A DNA stretch of 6,230 bases. Source: an uncultured Bacteroidota bacterium (GTDB lineage Bacteria > Bacteroidota > Bacteroidia > Flavobacteriales > Flavobacteriaceae). The stretch is from contig CAISUR010000454.1 in the NCBI GenBank assembly GCA_903888655.1, positions 1 to 6,230 of the forward strand. Reading direction: 5' to 3'. A program made the translations under genes and the position numbers. This document shows, piece after piece, positions 1 to 6,230 of the stretch (the first letter of the stretch is position 1; each line of letters begins with the position of its first letter). The notes under the pieces are model-generated. The model did no database searches and was not told the origin of the DNA. It saw only the letters and a program-made list of their open reading frames with translations.

Positions 1-17
1 ATTTTAATAAAGGTAAT

Positions 18-63
18 AAAAAAACCGCAGATTCGGATTTGTATAAATCTGCGAATCTGCGGT
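18..63 (-). terminator. Intrinsic terminator of the giant gene
   Basis: On the - strand, about 33 bases after the stop codon, a 12-bp perfect stem (24-35 with 52-63) continues, after a two-base bulge (50-51), into a further 5-bp stem (36-40 with 45-49) around a 4-base loop (41-44). It is followed at once by seven T residues on the - strand (18-24). This is a textbook rho-independent terminator. The right arm, read on + at 46-61, is two tandem copies of AATCTGCG. Confidence 0.92.
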
Positions 64-96
64 AAATTATTATATATTTTAACTCTTCCTATTTCA

Positions 97-3000
97 TTAA
101 TAGACAATTTTCTTATTAATTATAGAACCGTTTTGTGTTGTTACTTGAACAATGATAACCTCTTGTGCGATAGAAAGAGCATCTATATCAAATTTGGCAG
201 TATTTAATCCCTTCGTGCTGTATATTATACGCCCTCTTATGTCTGAAATAGACACTTCTTTAATGTTTGTATTCGTCGATTCAATATGAATACCCGATGT
301 ATTTTTAAAGATAATTACATCATTGGTATATGAATTTGTGTTTATGGACAAAGCGGCTGGTGTAAACCTCAAAACAAAACGGTCATTAAAAGTTCCAGCT
401 TGCGTAGTGAAATTATACGTTCCTTGTTTTAAGTTATAAATAACATTTAACAATTTATCTTCTAGATACACGTCTTGATTTTGGAATAAACCATCATATA
501 ATGGCATATCTATTTTGTAGGCACCTGCTGTTGTTGTAGAATACCCTAAAGGATGTAAATCTTGATCACTAAATGGTAATCCGTTTGCCTTAATGTTCAA
601 ATGATCTAGTCCTACAATTGAATATAATGATAAAGGGTTTCCTCCATTTACAGAAATAGCATCATAGTTGCGATCAACTGCAGTAGTAGCTCCCTGAGCA
701 TAACCCACAAGTATTTGTTTAAATAGTCCATCATCATTTGAAATTTCTAACCACAAACGATGTTTTTCAAACGCTTGAATAGCAACTGGAGCATTCATTC
801 TAAAGAAAGAACTGTTGTTTCCTGTTTCTCTCATTGAATTTTTGAAAGTTACATTTCCGTTTGCTGTACCTACCACAAAAAAGGCATTTCCTGCAGCCAC
901 ATGTCCATTTGGAATATTATTATTAACACCAGAATTTAATGCTGATCTTGTTCCAGTACCTCCAAAAATATTCCAAACTGCATAATCATTATTATTATAA
1001 TTATTAGATGTATAAGGAGTATTATGAGTCCATAAATATATAGAACCGTTAATTTTTGAAGCATTAGCTGTGTCGCTTAAAAAAGCATCCGCATTCAACG
1101 AACAAGGATAAGGATTACCAATTAAATTCAAATTATTAGCTCCCGAAACTACAATTGGAATTGAGATATCGCCATTATTAGGTACTCCAGTAAACGTTCC
1201 TGTCCAAGAAGCTGCGGTTGAAGGCCAGCCTTGAGGTGCTCTAATGATATATCCTTTTCCTGGAATCATATTATAAGACGATGCTGTTTGAGACCAATTA
1301 TACGCTGGTCCTGTATCCCAAAGGAAATATTTGTCAGATAATGTTAACGGAGAAAACGCATGAATTTCTTGACCAGCAACTGGTGCTGACCAATACGTAT
1401 AATCAAAAGTAACCATAGGAGTAGTATTTCTATTATACTGAATAGCACCCGAATTAGTTACATTATTTGTTTGAACTAAACTTGAAGAATCCTCAAATTT
1501 TAAAGTTCCTCCAGTTACAGTAACCTCATTAGTGACAATTAGGTTATTATTAGTAAGAAAATCTACAATTCCCGAGAGAACTTGAACTGAACAAGCGGTA
1601 ATGTTTCCAGAAGAAGTATAATTCCCATTGAATATTGCCTTTGTTGAAGAATTTGGAACACCATTGCTCCAAGCCGAACCATTCCAAGTAGTCGTATTTA
1701 CATTGATGGCAACAGGTGGCGTGAATACATGATTACATGAGCCATTTGAAATTTCAACTCTATAATATGTGGTATTAGTAATAGCTCCAATTTGAGCACC
1801 CGTAAGTGTTGCAGAGGCACTACTTGGAATGTTGTTAATACCCGACGCAAAAGTTGGACTGGTAGACCATTGCCATTGAACTATTGTTCCTGTTTGCCCA
1901 CTCAAAGTCAAATTAGCCGCTGTAGTTCCAGAGCAAATTGTTTGTGTACTAGAAACTGTACCTGCTACAATAGGAATAACAGTAATGGGTATCGTTGCGG
2001 TAGTAGTACAAACAGGTGTAGGTGTGCTAGCACTAGCTGTGTATGTGGTATTTGCCGATGGTATTGCATAGACTGTAGCGGCTCCTGTACCAGCAAGATA
2101 AGCAGTAGTACCCGCCGCTGTGGTAAACAAACCTGGTACCGCAACACCATTAGCTACTGGGGTTGTTAAAGTATTCCAAACCACTGAAGTAGCTGCACTT
2201 CCTGTAACAGCAAAATTATCTATTGCCCAAACAAATCCCCAACTCGCTTGATAACGGAATCTTATTTTTACATTAGCATTTCCTAAATAAGCTGCTAAAT
2301 TATAATTAACATTTGTAAAAGCAGTAGGAGTCCCTTGAGATACTGTATTTGAACTATTACCCCATGTTTGTAAAACGGTATAAGTGGTAAAATTATCAGT
2401 AGAAATAGAAACTTCAGCCGAACCATTTATCCATGGTTTGTAATAATGATAAAAACTTACAGAAGCGTTAGTATAACCCACCAAACTAAATGATGCTGTA
2501 ATTAAAGAAACGTCCGTTGTTGTCCCAGAACCTTGACCATCGGAATTTGACAGTATGAATTGAGTAGCATCATTACTACTCATAGCTCCCACACCAGATG
2601 TTCCACCTGGGCTATAACCATTTGGTCTTGGTGTCCATGCAGGAACTGCGCTAGAACCACCTGTTGAAGCATTAATAGCAGTCCACGTAGCCGGAAAACC
2701 TGAATTGAAATTTTCGCTCAAAATTGGAACTCCTGATACAATCCCTCCTGACGCTGTTAATGGAATACCGGGACCCGATTGACAAGCTGCTGTTCCAGAT
2801 GGTGTCGTAATAGTAATAGCAGTCGGTAACGGATTAGCCGTATAGGTATAGGTTACTGATTTTGTGCTATAAGGCGCAAAACTTTGAGTTGCTGTAAGAG
2901 TATAAACTATCGTAGAATTAGAGTTAAAAGTATAACCCGACGAAGGATTTCCAGTAATTCCAATATTTGGAGACCATGAATAACTTGAATAATTTGCTAA

Positions 3001-5691
3001 GGTTGATGTAATTTGAATTAATGGTGAGTTAGTACTTGCACATTGTACACTTGAATAGCTATTTAATGTTAAAGCTGGTGGTGTAGGAACTACTTTTAAA
3101 GTATAATCCTCAGCCTCTCCTGCTCCTGAAAAGGTACATGGATTTGGACTAATAGCCAAGTAATCCATCACAATTCTCATTCGATATTCGCCTAATGCTT
3201 GACCTGCAGGAACATTGAAACTTCCGGAAGCTGTTGAAACATAAGTTCCTGTATTGTACATACGCTCTGCTGTTGAAAACGTACCGTCATTATTCCAATC
3301 GACCCATAATGCTACCCCAACGGTAACACCCACAAGACCAGTTGTAAAATTAATGGTTCCTCCAGGTGCTTGTGACACAATTAAATTCGTAAAATTTCCA
3401 TATCCATTTGGAGAAAGACCTGATGGATTAGTTATGTTAGCAAAACCACCTGTAGTGGCAAAATTATTAAAGTAGGAAGAGGTCAACGCATTATTAGGTA
3501 TACAATATGGAGGTTGATAAATAGTAGTAAAATATTGAATAGCTCCGTTAGTTAAAGGCACCCATTCTCCATAATCTCCACCACCACAATTAGTACGTAC
3601 CCAAAAGTAATACACTGTAGCGCTACTTAAACCCGTAAGGTTAACACTTGTCACTCCTGGACCAACCGCACCATTACCTGTTGATGCGTTTGTTGGATTT
3701 GTTGGTGGCGTAGCTAATAATGCTGTTCCAGAACCAGTTCCAGAACCAGTGGCAGTGAACTGAACACCAACAGCATTAGCACTAGCACCAATTAAAGTAA
3801 AATCAGTGGTCCCTACGGAAGTTATTTGATAAACGTTACCTATTACAAAACTACCTGCTGTAACACTAGTAGCAGTTGCAACGGCTGGAGCGTAATAGTA
3901 AACGTATCCTTGGGCAGGTGCTGGTGTTGGTGCTGTCCAACTCAACAAAGCTCCTGTTGCACCTATATTGGCTACAGTAACCGCGGTAGGTTTTAAACAA
4001 ACGGCCGGTACAATCGAAACATCATCTAAATATAATTGTCCCTGATTAGCAGTGGAATAGGCATTAAAACCAAAATAATACACACCACTTGAAGGAACCG
4101 TAAAATTCACTGAATCTGTAAATGGCGAACCTTTAATATTTGGAAGATCATCAATTGGTATAGTCATACTTGCAGCACTTGGAGAGGTTCCATAAGCTAT
4201 TTTCATTTTATTTACCACGGTAGATGGATAAACCGTTCCACCATATAAAAAAGATATTTGATAGGTAGTCCCACCTGTTAAGTTAATACCCTCAGTAAAA
4301 AACCAAGCATTAGCAGTGTTTCCTGTTCCTGTTCCTGACTGACCATTATAAATCATCATATAACTGTCTCCAAAAGCCGAGTCTGTATAATAGAGATCTC
4401 CGTCTGTTCGCGTCCAATCATTTCCTATTCCGGCATTTTGTCTACTAGTACATGAGGGTAATACATTCGTCATGTTAGGGGCTACAGTAGGAATTACTGT
4501 TGCAGGAGTTCCAAAATCATTAAAATACGGAGTCACTAATGGATCGGGTTGTGGCGTACACAATGATGTAAAAGTAGCTGTGGTAGACCAATTACTTGTA
4601 GAATTGTCATCACATCTAGTTCGTATGTATACATAATAAGGTGTACTTGGTAAAATTCCTGAAGTAATATTGAAACTTGTAGCACCAATAGAACCAGCAG
4701 TGCCCGTTGCAGTAGAACCATTTGCTGGAGGTGTTGCTGAAGTAGTTATATAATATTCATAAGGATAAATCGTTGGAGCTGGCGAAACGGCAGTCCAATT
4801 TATAGTTGCACTGTTGGATGTTATTGCCGTAACAGCAGTAGTAGCAAAATTAGGCGCAGAACATGAAACCGGCGTCCATTTAAAAGTGATAACACCTCCA
4901 GGAAGTGACGTATTTCTTGTTAACACATTACTAGTATTAGCAGTTCCTGCTGAAAAATTACCCCAAGGAAATGATGAATAAGCCGTAATTGGCCAAGTTG
5001 CCGCTGTAGTTAAAGACAAGTTATTATAATCAGTATTTGAAGTACCTCTTAATCCTATTTGACCATAAACGGGTGTAGCTCCTGCATTTCCAAATGCAGG
5101 TGACGGAACCTTATATTTTATTTCAACAACATTAGTCCCTTCATAAAGATTAATTTGAAAAGTCCACGTACCTGTTTGAACTGCTCCACTTACTCTTCTT
5201 TTTGTTGAAAGATATTCTACAGTAAAAACCCTGCTTCCTACTGAACCCGTAGTGGCATATTTACAATCTAATGTTTGATTTGTTAAATCACTACCATAAG
5301 CGGAAATAGCTCCTTTATATGCCTCAGTACTAGAAATCGGAGAAAAGTTTGTTGTAGTTGGCGCGGTTGTTCCAAATGTAATAAATCCATTGGAGGATAT
5401 ATTTGCAGTTGTATAAACGGCTCCATTAAAAGTAAAGTTAAAATTAATTGGTACATTTGTTGCCACATTATCATCCCATGTAGTTGATCCAAACACAGCA
5501 GTTCCTGTAGAAATTGCAGTATATGTTTGTCCTGTTCCACTTCCTGAGAAAGTATAAGCAGCTACTTGAGCATTTGTTTGGTAGGTAACGCTAATTAGAG
5601 ACAGTATAAAAATAAAGATTTTTATACTAGATAAAAATTGATTATTTTTCTTGTAACTGTTACTTAATAGTTTTTGTAATACTTTAATCAT
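97..5691 (-). CDS. Giant modular secreted adhesin-like protein with T9SS type C sorting domain (1864 aa)
   Basis: Probably a surface-anchored or secreted adhesin exported by Sec and then by the type IX secretion system. Modules in order: signal peptide 1-41; N-terminal beta domain about 44-275 with an ISSNGFITFG motif at 98-107; FN3 278-376; jelly-roll (cleaved-adhesin/MAM-like) 380-562 ending YLDDVSIV; second FN3 565-724, carrying an insert at about 612-657; GEVED domain 729-867; Ig/PKD-like 874-953; Ig-like 955-1240, split by a second jelly-roll at 988-1167; Ig-like 1241-1332; a stalk region 1333-1780 with the LIGNPYP motif (1523-1529) typical of flavobacterial T9SS cargo; sorting domain 1790-1864. 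No catalytic motif was found, so an enzymatic role is unlikely but the ligand is unknown. The start is the only ATG before the hydrophobic segment. No Shine-Dalgarno is visible, which is usual in Bacteroidota. The frame is intact throughout. The next gene upstream is on the same strand but lies behind a terminator. The domain family assignments are from memory of sequence patterns. Confidence 0.93.
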   Translation of the reverse strand: MIKVLQKLLSNSYKKNNQFLSSIKIFIFILSLISVTYQTNAQVAAYTFSGSGTGQTYTAISTGTAVFGSTTWDDNVATNVPINFNFTFNGAVYTTANISSNGFITFGTTAPTTTNFSPISSTEAYKGAISAYGSDLTNQTLDCKYATTGSVGSRVFTVEYLSTKRRVSGAVQTGTWTFQINLYEGTNVVEIKYKVPSPAFGNAGATPVYGQIGLRGTSNTDYNNLSLTTAATWPITAYSSFPWGNFSAGTANTSNVLTRNTSLPGGVITFKWTPVSCSAPNFATTAVTAITSNSATINWTAVSPAPTIYPYEYYITTSATPPANGSTATGTAGSIGATSFNITSGILPSTPYYVYIRTRCDDNSTSNWSTTATFTSLCTPQPDPLVTPYFNDFGTPATVIPTVAPNMTNVLPSCTSRQNAGIGNDWTRTDGDLYYTDSAFGDSYMMIYNGQSGTGTGNTANAWFFTEGINLTGGTTYQISFLYGGTVYPSTVVNKMKIAYGTSPSAASMTIPIDDLPNIKGSPFTDSVNFTVPSSGVYYFGFNAYSTANQGQLYLDDVSIVPAVCLKPTAVTVANIGATGALLSWTAPTPAPAQGYVYYYAPAVATATSVTAGSFVIGNVYQITSVGTTDFTLIGASANAVGVQFTATGSGTGSGTALLATPPTNPTNASTGNGAVGPGVTSVNLTGLSSATVYYFWVRTNCGGGDYGEWVPLTNGAIQYFTTIYQPPYCIPNNALTSSYFNNFATTGGFANITNPSGLSPNGYGNFTNLIVSQAPGGTINFTTGLVGVTVGVALWVDWNNDGTFSTAERMYNTGTYVSTASGSFNVPAGQALGEYRMRIVMDYLAISPNPCTFSGAGEAEDYTLKVVPTPPALTLNSYSSVQCASTNSPLIQITSTLANYSSYSWSPNIGITGNPSSGYTFNSNSTIVYTLTATQSFAPYSTKSVTYTYTANPLPTAITITTPSGTAACQSGPGIPLTASGGIVSGVPILSENFNSGFPATWTAINASTGGSSAVPAWTPRPNGYSPGGTSGVGAMSSNDATQFILSNSDGQGSGTTTDVSLITASFSLVGYTNASVSFYHYYKPWINGSAEVSISTDNFTTYTVLQTWGNSSNTVSQGTPTAFTNVNYNLAAYLGNANVKIRFRYQASWGFVWAIDNFAVTGSAATSVVWNTLTTPVANGVAVPGLFTTAAGTTAYLAGTGAATVYAIPSANTTYTASASTPTPVCTTTATIPITVIPIVAGTVSSTQTICSGTTAANLTLSGQTGTIVQWQWSTSPTFASGINNIPSSASATLTGAQIGAITNTTYYRVEISNGSCNHVFTPPVAINVNTTTWNGSAWSNGVPNSSTKAIFNGNYTSSGNITACSVQVLSGIVDFLTNNNLIVTNEVTVTGGTLKFEDSSSLVQTNNVTNSGAIQYNRNTTPMVTFDYTYWSAPVAGQEIHAFSPLTLSDKYFLWDTGPAYNWSQTASSYNMIPGKGYIIRAPQGWPSTAASWTGTFTGVPNNGDISIPIVVSGANNLNLIGNPYPCSLNADAFLSDTANASKINGSIYLWTHNTPYTSNNYNNNDYAVWNIFGGTGTRSALNSGVNNNIPNGHVAAGNAFFVVGTANGNVTFKNSMRETGNNSSFFRMNAPVAIQAFEKHRLWLEISNDDGLFKQILVGYAQGATTAVDRNYDAISVNGGNPLSLYSIVGLDHLNIKANGLPFSDQDLHPLGYSTTTAGAYKIDMPLYDGLFQNQDVYLEDKLLNVIYNLKQGTYNFTTQAGTFNDRFVLRFTPAALSINTNSYTNDVIIFKNTSGIHIESTNTNIKEVSISDIRGRIIYSTKGLNTAKFDIDALSIAQEVIIVQVTTQNGSIINKKIVY
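100..324 (-). other. T9SS type C (ChiA-like) C-terminal sorting domain, residues 1790-1864
   Basis: The last 75 residues begin NDVIIFKN, continue with a KEVSISDIRGRIIY core (R1819, G1820, R1821), then VIIVQVTTQNG, and end INKKIVY. This order (NDV-I-K start, V-I-DIRGR centre, LLVQVTT-NG strand, KK-I/V end) is what I recall for the T9SS sorting signal type C family named after ChiA of Flavobacterium johnsoniae. In that family the domain directs transport across the outer membrane and is normally removed on secretion. Type A domains also end in a KKI/V strand, so the A versus C choice is less certain than the T9SS assignment itself. Confidence 0.8.
2191..2730 (-). other. Jelly-roll (cleaved-adhesin/MAM-like) domain nested in an Ig-like domain (residues 988-1167)
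   Basis: The segment begins ILSENFNSGFPATWTAIN and ends WAIDNFAVTG. Between them are AWTPRPNGY, QFILSNSDGQG, a SVSFYHYYKPW strand and VKIRFRYQASWG. A start with 'ENF-GFP-W' and an end with 'W-IDN-V' is characteristic of cleaved-adhesin or choice-of-anchor J type jelly-rolls, which commonly bind carbohydrate or host protein. The flanking halves, CQSGPGIPLTASGG (971-984) and VVWNTLTTPVANG onward to CTTTATIPITV (to about 1238), look like one Ig-like domain cut between two strands. Confidence 0.7.
3091..3507 (-). other. GEVED domain (residues 729-867)
   Basis: The segment starts YCIPNN, contains ALWVDWNNDGTFS (about 794-806) and closes with GEAEDYTLKV (858-867). The WVDWN-x-DG-F core followed by a terminal GE-x-EDY is the signature of the GEVED family found in secreted proteins of Bacteroidota and related groups. 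The D798/N800/D802 spacing resembles a calcium-binding loop, which is an inference. The domain is thought to be a non-catalytic beta-sandwich. Confidence 0.8.
3721..3858 (-). other. Phage-structural-protein-like 'GTTDFT-IGA' module inserted in FN3 (residues 612-657)
   Basis: Residues 612-657 read AGSFVIGNVYQITSVG, then TTDFTLIGASANAVGVQF, then TATGSGTGSGTA. I recognise the pattern G-x2-Y-x-I-x3-GTTDFT-x-IGA, then N-x2-G-x2-FTATG, then a G/T run ending GTA. I recall it from tail, fibre and other virion proteins of phages and from marine metagenomic hypothetical proteins, often with a 'TVGVTFTATG' variant. Its own function is unknown to me; it is probably a short beta-hairpin module. The reading frame is kept across both junctions. 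No clear target-site duplication is visible at the edges. Confidence 0.65.
3727..3750. repeat. Perfect 12-bp tandem repeat (2 copies)
   Basis: The + strand reads TCCAGAACCAGT twice in direct succession (3727-3738 and 3739-3750). In the coding direction it gives two copies of the four-codon unit Thr-Gly-Ser-Gly at the Gly/Thr-rich end of the inserted module. Identity is perfect at the DNA level, including third codon positions, which suggests a recent duplication or slippage. Confidence 0.9.
5569..5691 (-). other. Signal peptide coding segment (residues 1-41)
   Basis: The first 41 residues have a long, lysine-containing n-region (K3, K7, K14, K15, K24), a hydrophobic core at about 25-35 (IFIFILSLISV), and a TNA|Q site that fits signal peptidase I, leaving glutamine 42 as the mature N-terminus. 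Mature N-terminal glutamine is common in flavobacterial exported proteins. The n-region of about 24 residues is longer than usual, but no internal methionine offers a shorter start. Confidence 0.85.
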
Positions 5692-6000
5692 AGCAATTGT
5701 ATTTTAGCATTTATATAAATCATCAAAAGTTATTTGTAACAAATACTTTATATCATCATATAATTAAGTTAAATATAAATATTGGAGGCTATAAATATAT
5801 TAATAATTAACAATATACTAACATTAGATTTGTTAAGTTTTTTATTAATTCGACTAAAATCAAATATTAACGACAAAATACATTTGTTAAATATAGATTG
5901 CTGCAAGTCTGTTATTAATTTTTTGTAAACATACTTACATTCATTATTTTATAATCTCATTTTGTTTTGATAAGATGAATTTACAACTCTTTATCTATGA
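5692..6000 (-). promoter_or_regulatory. AT-rich leader and promoter region of the giant gene (no single promoter identified)
   Basis: This is the space between the upstream terminator and the giant gene's start. It must hold the promoter if that terminator is efficient. It is extremely AT-rich, has no credible ORF, no tRNA or rRNA-like segment and no riboswitch-like fold that I can see. I looked on the - strand for the Bacteroidota promoter pattern (TTG, 17-23 bases, TAnnTTTG) and found only partial matches. The palindrome at 5731-5745 is the clearest structured element. Confidence 0.5.
5731..5745. repeat. 15-bp palindrome upstream of the giant gene (operator candidate)
   Basis: TATTTGT-A-ACAAATA is a perfect 7-bp inverted repeat around one base, ending 40 bases upstream of the start codon. 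Its ATTTGTTA half-motif also occurs at 5828-5835 and 5882-5889 on the + strand. A dimeric regulator site is possible, but AT-rich DNA produces such patterns by chance. Confidence 0.35.
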
Positions 6001-6027
6001 TAAAAAAGCCTCCAATTTTTTGGAGGC
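6001..6027 (-). terminator. Intrinsic terminator of the upstream partial gene
   Basis: On the - strand a perfect 8-bp stem GCCTCCAA / TTGGAGGC (6008-6015 with 6020-6027) closes a 4-base loop and is followed by six T residues (6002-6007 on +). It lies about 39 bases after the stop codon at 6067-6069. On the + strand no T-tract follows, so it acts in one direction and separates the two genes transcriptionally. Confidence 0.92.
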
Positions 6028-6066
6028 ATACATGATTTAACTGACTTAAAATTATTTTTAAAAAAA

Positions 6067-6230
6067 CTATGCTAATGCACTTTCTTGACTTAATACTTTT
6101 TTCACAAAGGTTCTATATAAAACTTTATTAGGAACTACTCCCGAAGAAAGTATTTGTTTTTTTCTAGCAATTGAAGAATTTGAAGCTTCTTCGGTTCCTT
6201 CATTACTAGTTTGTGTTTGTTTAGATCCCA
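6067..6230 (-). CDS. C-terminal end of an unidentified protein (partial, cut by window edge)
   Basis: The - strand is open from the window edge to a TAG at 6067-6069, giving the last 53 residues of a protein that begins outside the window. The tail has a polar, Ser/Thr/Glu-rich stretch (GSKQTQTSNEGTEEASNSS) and then a basic, helix-prone end (ARKKQILSSGVVPNKVLYRT, then FVKKVLSQESALA). I do not recognise the family. There is no T9SS sorting signature at the end, so it is probably not T9SS cargo. The other two - strand frames are closed within this stretch, and a good terminator follows at the expected distance, both of which support a real gene end. Confidence 0.75.
   Translation of the reverse strand, partial: GSKQTQTSNEGTEEASNSSIARKKQILSSGVVPNKVLYRTFVKKVLSQESALA

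Larger units (their letters stand above)
3520..3999 (-). other. Second fibronectin type III domain, interrupted by an insert (residues 565-724)
   Basis: The domain starts CLKPTAVTV, has the FN3 core tryptophan in LLSWTAP (about 583-589), and ends with the typical LTGLSSATVYYFWVRTNC (about 686-702) and YGEWVPL. The first FN3 of the same protein (278-376) has the same landmarks (INWTA; LPSTPYYVYIRTRC) with about 20 residues between the YYITT strand and its next strand. Here the spacing from YYYAP (598-602) to VNLTGL is far larger, because an unrelated module sits between them. Flavobacterial FN3 domains of this kind usually run from a YYY strand into a TPPTNPTN loop; here TPPTNPTN (661-668) follows the insert directly. 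Confidence 0.75.

Noticed and set aside
18..63. CRISPR repeat or attachment site at the left edge
   Set aside because: Only one hairpin unit is present, and the T-tract plus its position after a stop codon explain it as a terminator.
1792..2169. 125-codon open frame on the + strand inside the giant gene
   Set aside because: Its translation is rich in Cys, Arg and Ser with no domain pattern, as expected for the antisense of Thr/Ala/Gly-rich codons. It lies wholly within a well-supported gene.
3254..3475. 73-codon open frame on the + strand opposite the GEVED domain
   Set aside because: It is antisense to a recognisable domain, has no ribosome-binding context and no familiar motif.
3721..3864. 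An insertion sequence or integron cassette as the source of the FN3 insert
   Set aside because: No terminal inverted repeats, target-site duplication, transposase fragment or recombination site is visible. Only an in-frame protein module is seen.
4536..4721. Short - strand open frame in another frame, Leu/His-rich
   Set aside because: Out-of-frame shadow of the FN3-1 coding segment. The similar - strand frames at 1965-2150 and 5283-5540 were dropped for the same reason.
5692..6000. Bacteroidota-type promoter (TTG, spacer, TAnnTTTG) upstream of the giant gene
   Set aside because: Near matches such as TAACTTTT (- strand of 5725-5732) lack a TTG at the right distance, and the TATTTTG preceded by ACTTG further upstream has an imperfect -7 and a 23-base spacer. 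None is good enough to annotate as a site.

Overview
The window looks like chromosomal DNA from a flavobacterium (phylum Bacteroidota, probably Flavobacterium or a close relative). Three things point there. The DNA is AT-rich. There is a very large secreted protein with a signal peptide ending in a 'TNA|Q' cleavage site. That protein ends in a carboxy-terminal domain of the type IX secretion system (T9SS) 'type C' (ChiA-like) family, which I know mainly from Flavobacteriia.

Layout, left to right on the + strand; every gene lies on the - strand. Positions 18-63 hold a long hairpin followed by a T-tract, the terminator of the large gene. Positions 97-5691 hold one 1864-residue gene encoding a modular cell-surface or secreted adhesin-like protein. 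Positions 5692-6066 are a 375-base, very AT-rich gap that should contain the promoter of the large gene; it carries a 15-base palindrome and, at 6001-6027, the terminator of the next gene upstream. Positions 6067-6230 hold the last 53 codons of that upstream gene, cut by the window edge. The two genes run in the same direction but are separated by a strong terminator, so they are probably separate transcription units.

The large protein is a string of beta-rich modules: signal peptide, N-terminal beta domain, fibronectin type III (FN3), jelly-roll (cleaved-adhesin/MAM-like), a second FN3, GEVED, Ig/PKD-like, a second Ig-like domain, a third Ig-like domain, a long Flavobacterium-type stalk region, and the T9SS sorting domain. 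I see no catalytic domain, so adhesion or surface binding is the best guess. Two domains appear to be split by other domains. The second FN3 contains a roughly 46-residue 'GTTDFT-IGA-FTATG-GTGSGTA' module that I associate with phage structural proteins. The second Ig-like domain contains a whole jelly-roll. The phage-like insertion is the most interesting point in the window. I see no new multi-gene system, RNA gene, CRISPR array, insertion sequence or origin.
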